Source: Microbacterium oxydans | GTDB lineage: Bacteria; Actinomycetota; Actinomycetes; Actinomycetales; Microbacteriaceae | Direction: 5' to 3' | Assembly: GCF_006540085.1 (NCBI RefSeq) | Contig: NZ_BJOG01000006.1 | Span: 1-63,061 of the forward strand | Length of the DNA: 63,061 bases | Shown here: positions 7,702 through 15,464 of the stretch, in pieces | Layout of the letters: each line of letters opens with the position of its first letter | Position numbering within the stretch: position 1 is the first letter of the stretch | The notes under the pieces: model-generated | Told to the model about the DNA's origin: nothing | Databases searched by the model: none | What the model saw: only the letters and a program-made list of their open reading frames with translations | Program-made: the position numbers and the translations under genes

Positions 7702-8535
7702 GTGAGTCTGGACGTGCTCTTCCCGGACGGCCTGTCGCCGTGGCAGATCGTGCTCGCGGTGCTCTCGGTCCTCGTCGGTTGGCTGCTCTCCCGTTTCGCA
7801 CGCAAGGGCGTGCTCAAGATCACGAAGCGCGCACCGGGTATCTCCGACTCCGTCGCCCAGCTGGCGGCACGGTTCGCCCAGTACTCGCTGCTGCTGATCG
7901 GGATCGGGGTCGGGCTGGCCTTCCTCGGCGCGAATGTCCAACCGCTCCTGGCGATGACCGCGATCGCGGTCGTCGTTCTGGTCCTCGTGCTCCGCGGCGT
8001 CGCGGACAACTTCGCGGCCGGGGTGCTGATCCAATCCCGCCAGTCCGTGAAGATCGGCGAGGAGATAGAGGTCGAAGGGCCCGACGGCAAGCTGCGAGGA
8101 GTCGTGCAGGAGCTCAACGGCCGGTCGGTCATCCTCTCGACCGTCGACGGTCGGACCGTACACGTACCGAACGCCGCCCTCCTCACCGGGGTCCTGGTCA
8201 ACGACTCTCGCCACGGTGCGCGGTGCAGCACCCTCGACATCCGGGTCGAACGGGCGGACGGGATCGATGCTCATGACGTCGTGTCGATCATCTCCCGCGC
8301 CGCGAGCGAGGTCGAAGGAGTGCACACCCGCGAACATCCGGGCGTGATCTTCACATCGGTCTCCCCGGCCCGGTGGATGCTCGCGCTCCGCATCTGGCAT
8401 CACCCGCTCCATGGCACGTCCGTGGTGTCAGCGACGATCCACGACGTGGCAGCGGCATTGGAAGCGGCGGGTCTGCGAGCCGTCGTCTCGGGACATCAGG
8501 ACGTGCCGCCGCTGGTCGCTCCCGAGCCCTTCTGA
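7702..8535 (+). CDS. Mechanosensitive ion channel family protein (MscS-like)
   Basis: 277 aa from the GTG at 7702, the first start placed just before the first membrane helix; longer upstream extensions are Arg/Pro-rich and unlike the family. Three membrane helices lie within the first ~105 residues. The third is followed by the RGVADNFAAGVLIQSRQSVKIGEEIEVEG segment, which is the MscS pore-exit/beta-domain signature, and then the beta and C-terminal alpha/beta regions. MscS channels release solutes on hypo-osmotic shock; small MscS-like proteins may have other gating. It is followed 21 nt later by the AI-2E-type permease, probably in one operon, and preceded by a cluster motif. Confidence 0.88.
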   Translation: MSLDVLFPDGLSPWQIVLAVLSVLVGWLLSRFARKGVLKITKRAPGISDSVAQLAARFAQYSLLLIGIGVGLAFLGANVQPLLAMTAIAVVVLVLVLRGVADNFAAGVLIQSRQSVKIGEEIEVEGPDGKLRGVVQELNGRSVILSTVDGRTVHVPNAALLTGVLVNDSRHGARCSTLDIRVERADGIDAHDVVSIISRAASEVEGVHTREHPGVIFTSVSPARWMLALRIWHHPLHGTSVVSATIHDVAAALEAAGLRAVVSGHQDVPPLVAPEPF

Positions 8536-8556
8536 CCCGTCGACTACGCTTTCGGC

Positions 8557-9699
8557 GTGACCACCTCGCCTGCGCCGGAGCGCTCCCCCGACCGGATCTC
8601 CCCCAGTCTGCGGGTGCTGCTCCTTCTCGCGGCGAGCGCAGTGACCCTCGCCGGCGTCTACTTCGCGCGCGATCTCCTCGGACCCGTCGCGCTCGCGATC
8701 GTGATCGTGGTGATCTGCGATCCTCTGCGTCGACCGCTCGAACGGCGCGGGTGGCCGCAGTGGGGCAGCACGACCGCGGTGATCGTCGTCGCCTACCTGA
8801 TCCTCCTGGTCATGGGCGCTCTGCTCTGGCTGGCCGGCACGCAGTTCGCGCGGCTCATCGCCGACCTCGTCTCGGAAGGCGGACTGGCGAAGACCGTCGA
8901 TGATCTCGTCGGGTGGCTGCAGTCCCTCGGCCTGGACGAGGAGGCGTCGGCCGCCGCGGCTTCGGTCCTCGATCCGACGACGCTTCTGGGACTCGCACGC
9001 AGCATCGGCGGGACTGTGATCGGCGTCGCGACCGCACTGTTCTTCGTCTGCGCCTACATCATCTTCATGGCGGTCGACGCGGCCCGCTATCGGGACGCTC
9101 CGTCGGTGTTCGGGGCATCCAAGGCCGCAGTCATCGCCCGGATCACTCGGCTCAACACCGGTGTGCGCCGCTACTACATCGTCAACGCGACTTTCGGCGC
9201 GATCGTCGCTGTCATCGACGGTCTCGCGCTGTGGTGGATGGGCGTCCCCGCACCCGTGGTCTGGGCGATCCTCGCGTTCGTCACGAACTTCATCCCGAAC
9301 ATCGGCTTCGTGCTCGGGCTCGTCCCGCCCGCGATCCTGGCCTTCGTCGTCGGAGGGTGGCCTCTGCTCATCGGTGTGGTCGCGGTCTACTGCGTCGTGA
9401 ACGTGGTGCTCCAGGTTCTCGTGCAGCCGAAGTTCGTCAGCGACGCCGTCGATCTCAGCTTGACCCTGAGCTTCTTCTCCGTGATCTTCTGGACCTTCAT
9501 CATCGGCCCGCTCGGTGCGATCCTCTCGATCCCGCTCACGCTCCTCGCACGCACGCTCGTCTTCGAGGGCGATCCCGACACGCTCTGGGTGCGGTGGCTC
9601 TCGGGCGACCGCACCGCGGTCCCGCGGACACCGGAGCCGGAGCCCGCCCCGGCGGCGACACGGCGAGGCCGACGGCGGCGCATACCTCGTCGCCGCTGA
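8557..9699 (+). CDS. AI-2E family transporter (PerM-like permease)
   Basis: 380 aa with a GTG start. Two membrane helices lie within the first 60 residues and a third follows. A soluble loop (about 95-145) comes next, and then a membrane block. The block contains the conserved YYIVNATFGAIVAVIDGLAL, FVTNFIPNIGFVLGLVPPA and VVNVVLQVLVQPKFVSDAVD segments that define the AI-2E/PerM family. The last ~30 residues are Pro/Arg-rich. Members export small molecules or ions: TqsA exports autoinducer 2 and others are Na+/H+ antiporters, so the substrate cannot be named here. It lies 21 nt after the MscS gene. Confidence 0.9.
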   Translation: MTTSPAPERSPDRISPSLRVLLLLAASAVTLAGVYFARDLLGPVALAIVIVVICDPLRRPLERRGWPQWGSTTAVIVVAYLILLVMGALLWLAGTQFARLIADLVSEGGLAKTVDDLVGWLQSLGLDEEASAAAASVLDPTTLLGLARSIGGTVIGVATALFFVCAYIIFMAVDAARYRDAPSVFGASKAAVIARITRLNTGVRRYYIVNATFGAIVAVIDGLALWWMGVPAPVVWAILAFVTNFIPNIGFVLGLVPPAILAFVVGGWPLLIGVVAVYCVVNVVLQVLVQPKFVSDAVDLSLTLSFFSVIFWTFIIGPLGAILSIPLTLLARTLVFEGDPDTLWVRWLSGDRTAVPRTPEPEPAPAATRRGRRRRIPRRR

Positions 9700-9729
9700 G
9701 CGGGCGGCGCAGGACGCTCCGGCTGTAAA

Positions 9730-9742
9730 TCACCAGGGGTGA
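9730..9742 (+). promoter_or_regulatory. Cluster motif copy d: TCACCA-N1-GGGTGA
   Basis: TCACCA G GGGTGA, ending 89 nt before the GTG start of the SulP gene at 9832. GATCGT at 9781-9786 is 38 nt downstream of the motif. It marks a separate promoter after the mscS-AI-2E operon. Confidence 0.45.
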
Positions 9743-9831
9743 GTTGCGGTCGATCCGTGGTCCGGCGACCCCTCCGGTGGGATCGTGGACGCAGGAGCGC
9801 TCGACCAGGGGCGCCGGCGGATGGAGGCGAT

Positions 9832-11508
9832 GTGCAACGTCCACTCGCAGGACTGACCAGACGCAACTTCGTCACCGAGCTGACCGCTGGCGTCACTCTG
9901 CTCGCGATCGCCATCCCCCTCAACATCGGGTACGCGCAGATCGCGGGCCTGCCGCCCACCGCCGGGCTGTACGCACTCATCGTCCCCACGGTCGTCTACG
10001 CCCTCGTGGTGTCCTCCCGGCAGCTGGTCGCCTCACCCGATGCCGCAGCCGCAGCACTCGTCGCCTCCTCGATCGGCGGGCTCGCGGCCGCCGGAAGCGC
10101 GGACTACGCGACGCTCGCGCTCGCCCAGGCCATCATCTGCGGCATCATGTTCGCGTTGCTCGCGGTCTTCAAGCTCGGGTTCCTCGCCAACTTCCTCTCC
10201 AAGCCGATCCTCGTCGGCTTCGTCGGCGGTCTCGCCCTCGACATCATGGTGAGCCAGCTCGCGAAGATGCTCGGCGTCAGCATCGACTCCGGGAAGGACT
10301 TCACCGGGAAGGTCGCTGATCTGATCGGCGGGCTCCCGACGCTCAACGGATGGGCGGTGCTGATCTCGGTCTGCTCCGTCGCCGTGCTGCTGCTCGGCCG
10401 CAGGTTCCTCCGTGCCGTCCCGTGGGCTCTGATCGTCCTGGTGGCGACGACCGTCGTCGTGGTCCTGACCGGGCTCGACCAGCGAGGAGTCGACGTCCTG
10501 GGTGAGGTCCCCGCCGGTGCGCCCGTGCTCACGTGGCCCGTGATCGACTGGTCGCTGTGGCTCATGCTGGTCCCATCGGCGATCGCGCTGACACTGGTCA
10601 CCACGGCCGAGGGGCTACTGGTGTCGAGGTCGTATTCCGAGAAGCACGGATACCCGTTCCACGCGAACCGCGATCTCCTGGCGTTCGGCGCGGCGAACAT
10701 CGCCGCAGGCGCTCAGGGCAGCTTCTCCGTCGGCTCATCGACGTCCCGCACCGCCGCCATGGATCAGGCGGGTTCTCGTACGCAGTTCCCCGCGCTGATC
10801 CTCGCTGCAGGCACGCTCCTGCTGCTGCTGTTCGGCACCGCGCTGCTGGCCGATATCCCCTCCCCGGCGATCGGAGCGATCGTCGGCGTCGCGATCATCC
10901 CCCTGCTCGGCATCCGCGAGTTCATCGATCTGTGGCGCAAAGACCGGTTCGAGTTCCTGATCGGCGCGACCTGCTTCCTGGTCACCCTGTTCATCGGTTC
11001 GATCCCCGGGATCCTCGTCGCATTCGTCCTCGCGCTGATAAACCTGGCCAAGCGCGCGGCCAATCCGGCCATCGACGTCCTCGAGTCCACCGGCGACCCG
11101 GGTGAGTCCCTCCTGGAGGATGCGCCGGCCGGGACCATGACCGCTCCGGGGATCGTGGTCGTCCGACTCGCCGCGCCCCTGTTCTTCGCGAACGGGGCGG
11201 TGTTCTCCTCTGCGGTGAAGACCGCCGTCCGCGCCGCCGGAGAGAACGAGGTCCGTCACCTGGTGGTCGATATGGAGGCGGTGACCGACGTCGATGTCAC
11301 CGGCGCCGAATCGTTCGCCTCCCTCAAGGAATGGCTCGCCGACCGCTCCGTCTCCCTGTCCTTCAGCCGAGTGCGCCCCAACACCGTGCACCGGCTGAAG
11401 GCCCTCGATCTCCTGGCTTCGGAACACGTCTACGCGACCAACCGCGAGGCGATCGCGATGCTCGCCGCTCCGGAAGCAGGACGAGCTCCCCTCGAGAAAG
11501 GCCCCTGA
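9832..11508 (+). CDS. SulP family anion transporter with STAS domain
   Basis: 558 aa from the GTG at 9832, selected because GGAGG lies just upstream and because the preceding in-frame codons are an Arg-rich non-family extension. The SulP membrane core (about 10-420) starts with NFVTELTAGVTLLAIAIP, including GYAQIAGLPPTAGLYALIVP, the family signature. It also contains the QGSFSVGSSTSRTAAMDQAG segment. A STAS domain occupies about 440-545 (GIVVVRLAAPLFFANG, then HLVVDMEAVTDVDVTG). SulP proteins carry sulfate, bicarbonate, dicarboxylates or other anions, and the substrate is not readable from sequence. It is the first gene of an operon with two GAP proteins; the next start overlaps its stop. A second SulP gene lies at 19117-20757. 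Confidence 0.9.
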   Translation: MQRPLAGLTRRNFVTELTAGVTLLAIAIPLNIGYAQIAGLPPTAGLYALIVPTVVYALVVSSRQLVASPDAAAAALVASSIGGLAAAGSADYATLALAQAIICGIMFALLAVFKLGFLANFLSKPILVGFVGGLALDIMVSQLAKMLGVSIDSGKDFTGKVADLIGGLPTLNGWAVLISVCSVAVLLLGRRFLRAVPWALIVLVATTVVVVLTGLDQRGVDVLGEVPAGAPVLTWPVIDWSLWLMLVPSAIALTLVTTAEGLLVSRSYSEKHGYPFHANRDLLAFGAANIAAGAQGSFSVGSSTSRTAAMDQAGSRTQFPALILAAGTLLLLLFGTALLADIPSPAIGAIVGVAIIPLLGIREFIDLWRKDRFEFLIGATCFLVTLFIGSIPGILVAFVLALINLAKRAANPAIDVLESTGDPGESLLEDAPAGTMTAPGIVVVRLAAPLFFANGAVFSSAVKTAVRAAGENEVRHLVVDMEAVTDVDVTGAESFASLKEWLADRSVSLSFSRVRPNTVHRLKALDLLASEHVYATNREAIAMLAAPEAGRAPLEKGP

Positions 11509-12179
11509 TGGGTAGCGTCATCGGAGACATCCTCCCGCTCGCGCTCGGCGTGGCGATCAGTCCGATTCCGATCATCGCCGCAATCCTCATGCTGCTCTCA
11601 CCCAAGGCGAGGGTGACCAGCGTCGGCTTCCTCTTCGGCTGGGTGCTGGGGATCGTCGTCGCGGTGACGGTCTTCACGCTGGTGTCCTCGCTCCTGCCGG
11701 AAGATGACAGCGACGCGTCGCATCCGATCCGCGGCGCGGTTCAGCTCGTTCTGGGGGCTCTGCTCTTCCTGCTGGCTTTCGGGCAGTGGCGCAAACGCCC
11801 CCGGCCGGGCGAGGAGGCCGCACTGCCGAAGTGGATGAAGGCGATCGACACGATCACCTTCCCGTTCGCGTTCGGGCTCGGCTTCCTGCTGTCGGCGGTG
11901 AATCCCAAGAACCTCATCATGGCCGCCGGCGCCGGCACGGACATCGGTGGCGCGGCGCTTCCCGTGGGGTCGATCGTCGTGGTGATCGCCGTGTACACGG
12001 TCATCGCCGCCTCGACGGTGCTCGTCCCGGTCATCGGCTACCTCGTCGCCGCCGATCGGCTCCGAGCGCCCCTGGATGCTCTCCGCGGTTGGCTGGCGGC
12101 GGAGAATGCCGTCATCATGGCGGTTCTGCTGCTGGTCATCGGCATCTCGATGATCGGCAAGGGCATCGGCAGCTTCTGA
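11508..12179 (+). CDS. GAP family protein (SfLAP / Sap-like membrane protein)
   Basis: 223 aa. The ATG overlaps the SulP stop (TGATG) and GAAAGG lies about 8 nt upstream; a longer in-frame start at 11331 would overlap the SulP STAS region and is rejected. Six hydrophobic helices lie in two triplets, with LALGVAISPIPIIAAILML at the start and LSAVNPKNLIMAAGAG in the middle. This N-P-K pattern is typical of the SfLAP/LysE-like superfamily. The mycobacterial relative Sap helps move sulfolipid precursors to the surface; a comparable export role here is only inferred from family membership. A paralogue follows 34 nt later. Confidence 0.85.
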   Translation: MGSVIGDILPLALGVAISPIPIIAAILMLLSPKARVTSVGFLFGWVLGIVVAVTVFTLVSSLLPEDDSDASHPIRGAVQLVLGALLFLLAFGQWRKRPRPGEEAALPKWMKAIDTITFPFAFGLGFLLSAVNPKNLIMAAGAGTDIGGAALPVGSIVVVIAVYTVIAASTVLVPVIGYLVAADRLRAPLDALRGWLAAENAVIMAVLLLVIGISMIGKGIGSF

Positions 12180-12213
12180 GGCACGGCAGCGGGGTTGTGG
12201 AAGGAGGGATGAC

Positions 12214-12930
12214 GTGGGCGAGTTGATCCTGGACCTCGTGCCCGTCGCCCTCGGCGTCGTGCTCAGCCCCCTCGCCATCATGGCCCTCGTCGCCGTGCTG
12301 CTGTCCCGCAACGCGAGGACGAACGGGATCGCCTATCTGCTCGGCTGGTTGCTGGGCCTCGCAGGCATCATGACGCTCGGTCTCTGGCTCTTCCCGATGC
12401 TCGCGGTGCACGAGCACGACGAGCCGCCCCTGTGGGTGCCGGTGGTCCGCCTGCTGATCGGTGGCTTCCTCGTGTCGGCGGCTGTCTGGGTCTACCGGAA
12501 GGGGCGTGCCCGTATCGAGCAGATGGCGACAGCCGCTACTCCTCGCGACGTCGTGGACGCTTCTCCCCAGCTGCCCGGCTGGCTGCATTCCGTCGAGTCG
12601 TTCCGGCCGGGGCGCACCTTCCTGCTCGGCCTCGGTCTGTTCGTGCTCAACCCCGTGGATGCGTCATGCGCCATCCTCGCCGCGCTGGACATCACGCAGT
12701 CCGGCGTCGCGCCCGGTGCCGGAACCGCTGTCGCCGCCGCGTTCGTCGTGCTCGGCGCCCTGCCGATCGCCCTGCCGGTGTTCTTCGTCCTCGTCCGTGG
12801 TGCGCGCGCCCAGCCCGTGCTCGACCGCATGCGCTCCTGGATCGCCGGCAACACACACGTGCTCAACGCGGCGCTGCTTCTCGTGATCGGCGCCCTCCAA
12901 CTCGAGAAGGCGATCGCCGCACTGATCTGA
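12214..12930 (+). CDS. GAP family protein (SfLAP / Sap-like), second copy
   Basis: 238 aa with a GTG start and a strong GGAAGGAGG ribosome binding site. It has the same six-helix plan as the preceding gene, beginning LVPVALGVVLSPLAIMALVAV. The second half starts at FLLGLGLFVLNPVDASCAIL, where N-P-V-D replaces the usual N-P-K, so one polar residue of the motif differs from its paralogue. Tandem non-identical copies suggest a heterodimer or two related substrates (inference). It is the last gene of the SulP-GAP-GAP transcript; the next gene, the arylsulfatase, has its own motif. Confidence 0.85.
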   Translation: MGELILDLVPVALGVVLSPLAIMALVAVLLSRNARTNGIAYLLGWLLGLAGIMTLGLWLFPMLAVHEHDEPPLWVPVVRLLIGGFLVSAAVWVYRKGRARIEQMATAATPRDVVDASPQLPGWLHSVESFRPGRTFLLGLGLFVLNPVDASCAILAALDITQSGVAPGAGTAVAAAFVVLGALPIALPVFFVLVRGARAQPVLDRMRSWIAGNTHVLNAALLLVIGALQLEKAIAALI

Positions 12931-12954
12931 AGTCCACACGGGGACGCGCAGAGT

Positions 12955-12966
12955 TCACCCGGATGA
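12955..12966 (+). promoter_or_regulatory. Cluster motif copy e: TCACCC-GGATGA
   Basis: TTCACCCGGATGAA is a nearly perfect 14-bp palindrome ending 95 nt before the arylsulfatase ATG. TACGTT at 13007-13012, 40 nt after the GGATGA, is a plausible -10 element. Confidence 0.55.
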
Positions 12967-13061
12967 AGCGCACCCGACTCTGATGACCCCACGACTCACA
13001 CCGCAGTACGTTGAACGCGGCAGGGAGCCGCATCGTTCCACCGAGATGAAGGAGGCCCACG

Positions 13062-15404
13062 ATGGCTCGCGAATTCCAAGGCAAGATCGAACTCGACGTG
13101 CGCGATTCCGTTCCTGACTGGGACGCCTTCCGACCGCCGACCCCGCCGAGCGGCGCTCCGAACGTGCTGGTCGTCCTGTACGACGACACGGGCATGGCGG
13201 CGTGGTCGCCGTACGGCGGACGGATCAACATGCCGACGATGGACCGTCTCGCTCAGAACGGCCTCACCTACTCCCAGTGGCACACGACGGCGCTGTGCTC
13301 CCCCACCCGGTCGACGTTCCTGACCGGACGCAACCACCACCTCAACGGCTTCGCGACGATCTCCGAGTCCTCGACGGGCTTCCCCGGCTACAACTCCCAC
13401 ATCCCCGATTCGAACGCGACCATGGCGCACGTGCTCCGTGACGCCGGCTGGTCGACCTTCTGGGTGGGGAAGAACCACAATGTGCCGATCGACGAGTGGA
13501 CTGCCGGTGCGTCGAAGAAGCACTGGCCGCTCGCTCAGGGGTATGACCGCTTCTACGGGTTCATCGGCGGAGAGACCAACAACTGGTACCCCTCGCTGGC
13601 TGAGGACAACCACTACATCGACCAGCCGTACCTGCCGGAAGACGGGTACCACCTCTCGAGGGACCTCGCCGACCAGGCCCTCACGATGATCCGCGATGTC
13701 AAGCAGACCGAGCCGGAGAAGCCCTGGTACCTGTGGTTCTGCCCCGGCGCGAACCATGCTCCGCACCACGCCCCTCAGGAGTACATCGACAAGTACAAGG
13801 GGCAGTTCGACGACGGCTACGAGGCCTATCGCGAATGGGTGCTCGCCCGGATGATCGAGAAGGGAATCCTCCCCTCCGACACAGATCTGACCACGCTGAA
13901 CCCGATGACCGACGGCACGTTCAATCCGACCGACGAGGTGCGCCCGTGGGACACGCTGAACGCCGAGGAGAGGGCCATGTTCTCGCGGATGGCCGAGGTC
14001 TACGCGGGTTTCAGTGAATACACCGACTCCCAGGTCGGCCGCATCGTCGACTACCTGGAGGAATCGGGGCAGCTGGAGAACACCCTCATCATCTACTGCG
14101 CCGACAACGGGGCGTCCGGCGAGGGCAGCCCCAACGGCTCGGTCAACGAGGGCAAGATCTTCGGCGGATACCCGGACGACGAGGCGGAGAACCTCCGCAT
14201 GGTCGACAAGCTCGGCTCGCCGGAGACCTACAACCACTACCCCACCGGGTGGGCGGCGGCGTTCTCGACTCCATACAAGATGTTCAAGCGGTACACCTAT
14301 CAGGGCGGCGTGTGCGACCCGCTGGTGATCCACTGGCCCGCCGGGATCAAGTCACGGGGAGAGGTGCGCCATCAGTACCACCACTCGACCGACATCGTGC
14401 CCACGATCCTCGAGGCGTGCGGCGTGACGTTCCCCGAGACCTACAACGGCGTCGAGCAGACGCCGCTGTCCGGAGTCTCGATGGCGTACTCGTTCGATGC
14501 CGCCCCCGACGGGGCGACCGAGAAGAAGACCCAGTACTACGAGATGCTCGGCCAGCGCGGCATCTGGCACGAAGGCTGGAAGGCCGTCGCGGTCCACGGT
14601 CCGATGAGTGGCATCAGCAACTTCAACGAAGACGAGTGGGAGCTTTACCACACAGACACCGACCGGGCCGAGGCCAAGAATCTCGCGGCCGAGCACCCCG
14701 ACAAGCTCGCCGAGCTCAAGTCGCTGTGGATGGAAGAGGCGAAGACGAACAACGTCCTGCCTCTGAACGATCTGCAGATCATCGGGAACCCGAAGGACTT
14801 CGAGACGTTCATCGCCATGGAGTTCCACCAGCCGGCTCCGCCCTCGGGCCGATTCGTCTACTACCCGGGCACGAGTGAGGTTCCGGAGCGCTCTGCGGCG
14901 AACACCCACGGCGTCTCTTACAAGATCGCCGCCGAGGTCGAGTTCACGCCTGAGACCGAGGGCGTCATCTTCGCGCACGGCTCGCGCTTCGGCGGCCACG
15001 CCCTCGTCGTCAAGGACGGGCAGGTGCACTACGTGTACAACTTCCTCGGCATCCCGCCGGAGGACCGGGTGTCCGCGCCCGTTCCCACCTCCGGGAAGCA
15101 CATCATCGGCGTGGAGTTCACGAAGGAAGGCATGGGCGAACACCGCGAGGGGGTCGGACCGGTGAAGCTCTACATCGACGACGAGGTCGTCGGTGAGAAG
15201 CAGATCCGCACGGTGCTCGGTCACTTCTCCTTGTGCGGCGAGGGCCTGACGATCGGTCGAGACAGCGCCGATCCCGTGTCGTCGCTGTACGGGTACGGTT
15301 TCGACTTCACCGGGGGCGAGATCGCTAAGGTCGTGTTCGACATCGCCGACGACGCCTACCTCGACCTCGAAGCACATCTGGCAGCAGCCATGGCACGCGA
15401 CTGA
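13062..15404 (+). CDS. Arylsulfatase (type I, formylglycine-dependent), no signal peptide
   Basis: 780 aa with an ATG preceded by ATGAAGGAGG. The N-terminal sulfatase fold carries the metal-binding Asp pair D41/D42 (VVLYDDTG) and the formylglycine motif CSPTR at 79-83, whose Cys must be oxidised by a formylglycine-generating enzyme. WVGKNHN and a DNGASGEGS metal-site segment follow. The C-terminal ~170 residues form a beta-rich, lectin-like domain of the kind found in large bacterial arylsulfatases. It resembles the AtsA/PAS class in length. There is no Sec or Tat signal, so a cytoplasmic location is expected, which implies that the sulfate ester is imported or made inside. No maturation enzyme is encoded in the window. 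It is convergent with the second LAL regulator and flanked by transporter operons. Confidence 0.92.
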   Translation: MAREFQGKIELDVRDSVPDWDAFRPPTPPSGAPNVLVVLYDDTGMAAWSPYGGRINMPTMDRLAQNGLTYSQWHTTALCSPTRSTFLTGRNHHLNGFATISESSTGFPGYNSHIPDSNATMAHVLRDAGWSTFWVGKNHNVPIDEWTAGASKKHWPLAQGYDRFYGFIGGETNNWYPSLAEDNHYIDQPYLPEDGYHLSRDLADQALTMIRDVKQTEPEKPWYLWFCPGANHAPHHAPQEYIDKYKGQFDDGYEAYREWVLARMIEKGILPSDTDLTTLNPMTDGTFNPTDEVRPWDTLNAEERAMFSRMAEVYAGFSEYTDSQVGRIVDYLEESGQLENTLIIYCADNGASGEGSPNGSVNEGKIFGGYPDDEAENLRMVDKLGSPETYNHYPTGWAAAFSTPYKMFKRYTYQGGVCDPLVIHWPAGIKSRGEVRHQYHHSTDIVPTILEACGVTFPETYNGVEQTPLSGVSMAYSFDAAPDGATEKKTQYYEMLGQRGIWHEGWKAVAVHGPMSGISNFNEDEWELYHTDTDRAEAKNLAAEHPDKLAELKSLWMEEAKTNNVLPLNDLQIIGNPKDFETFIAMEFHQPAPPSGRFVYYPGTSEVPERSAANTHGVSYKIAAEVEFTPETEGVIFAHGSRFGGHALVVKDGQVHYVYNFLGIPPEDRVSAPVPTSGKHIIGVEFTKEGMGEHREGVGPVKLYIDDEVVGEKQIRTVLGHFSLCGEGLTIGRDSADPVSSLYGYGFDFTGGEIAKVVFDIADDAYLDLEAHLAAAMARD

Positions 15405-15417
15405 GTCGCTCTCCCCG

Positions 15418-15464
15418 CGGCGGCTGCGTGCGCTACTCGATCCCGAGAGCGTGCGCAGCCGCCG
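15418..15464. terminator. Hairpin between the convergent arylsulfatase and LAL genes
   Basis: CGGCGGCTGCG (15418-15428) pairs perfectly with CGCAGCCGCCG (15454-15464). The 25-nt loop itself can form a CTCG/CGAG hairpin. It overlaps the last codons of the LAL gene and could end transcription in both directions, although no clear T tract follows. Confidence 0.5.

Noticed and set aside
12196..12211. GGGATGA half-site before the second GAP gene
   Set aside because: It coincides with the ribosome binding site (GGAAGGAGGGATGA) and has no TCACCC partner.
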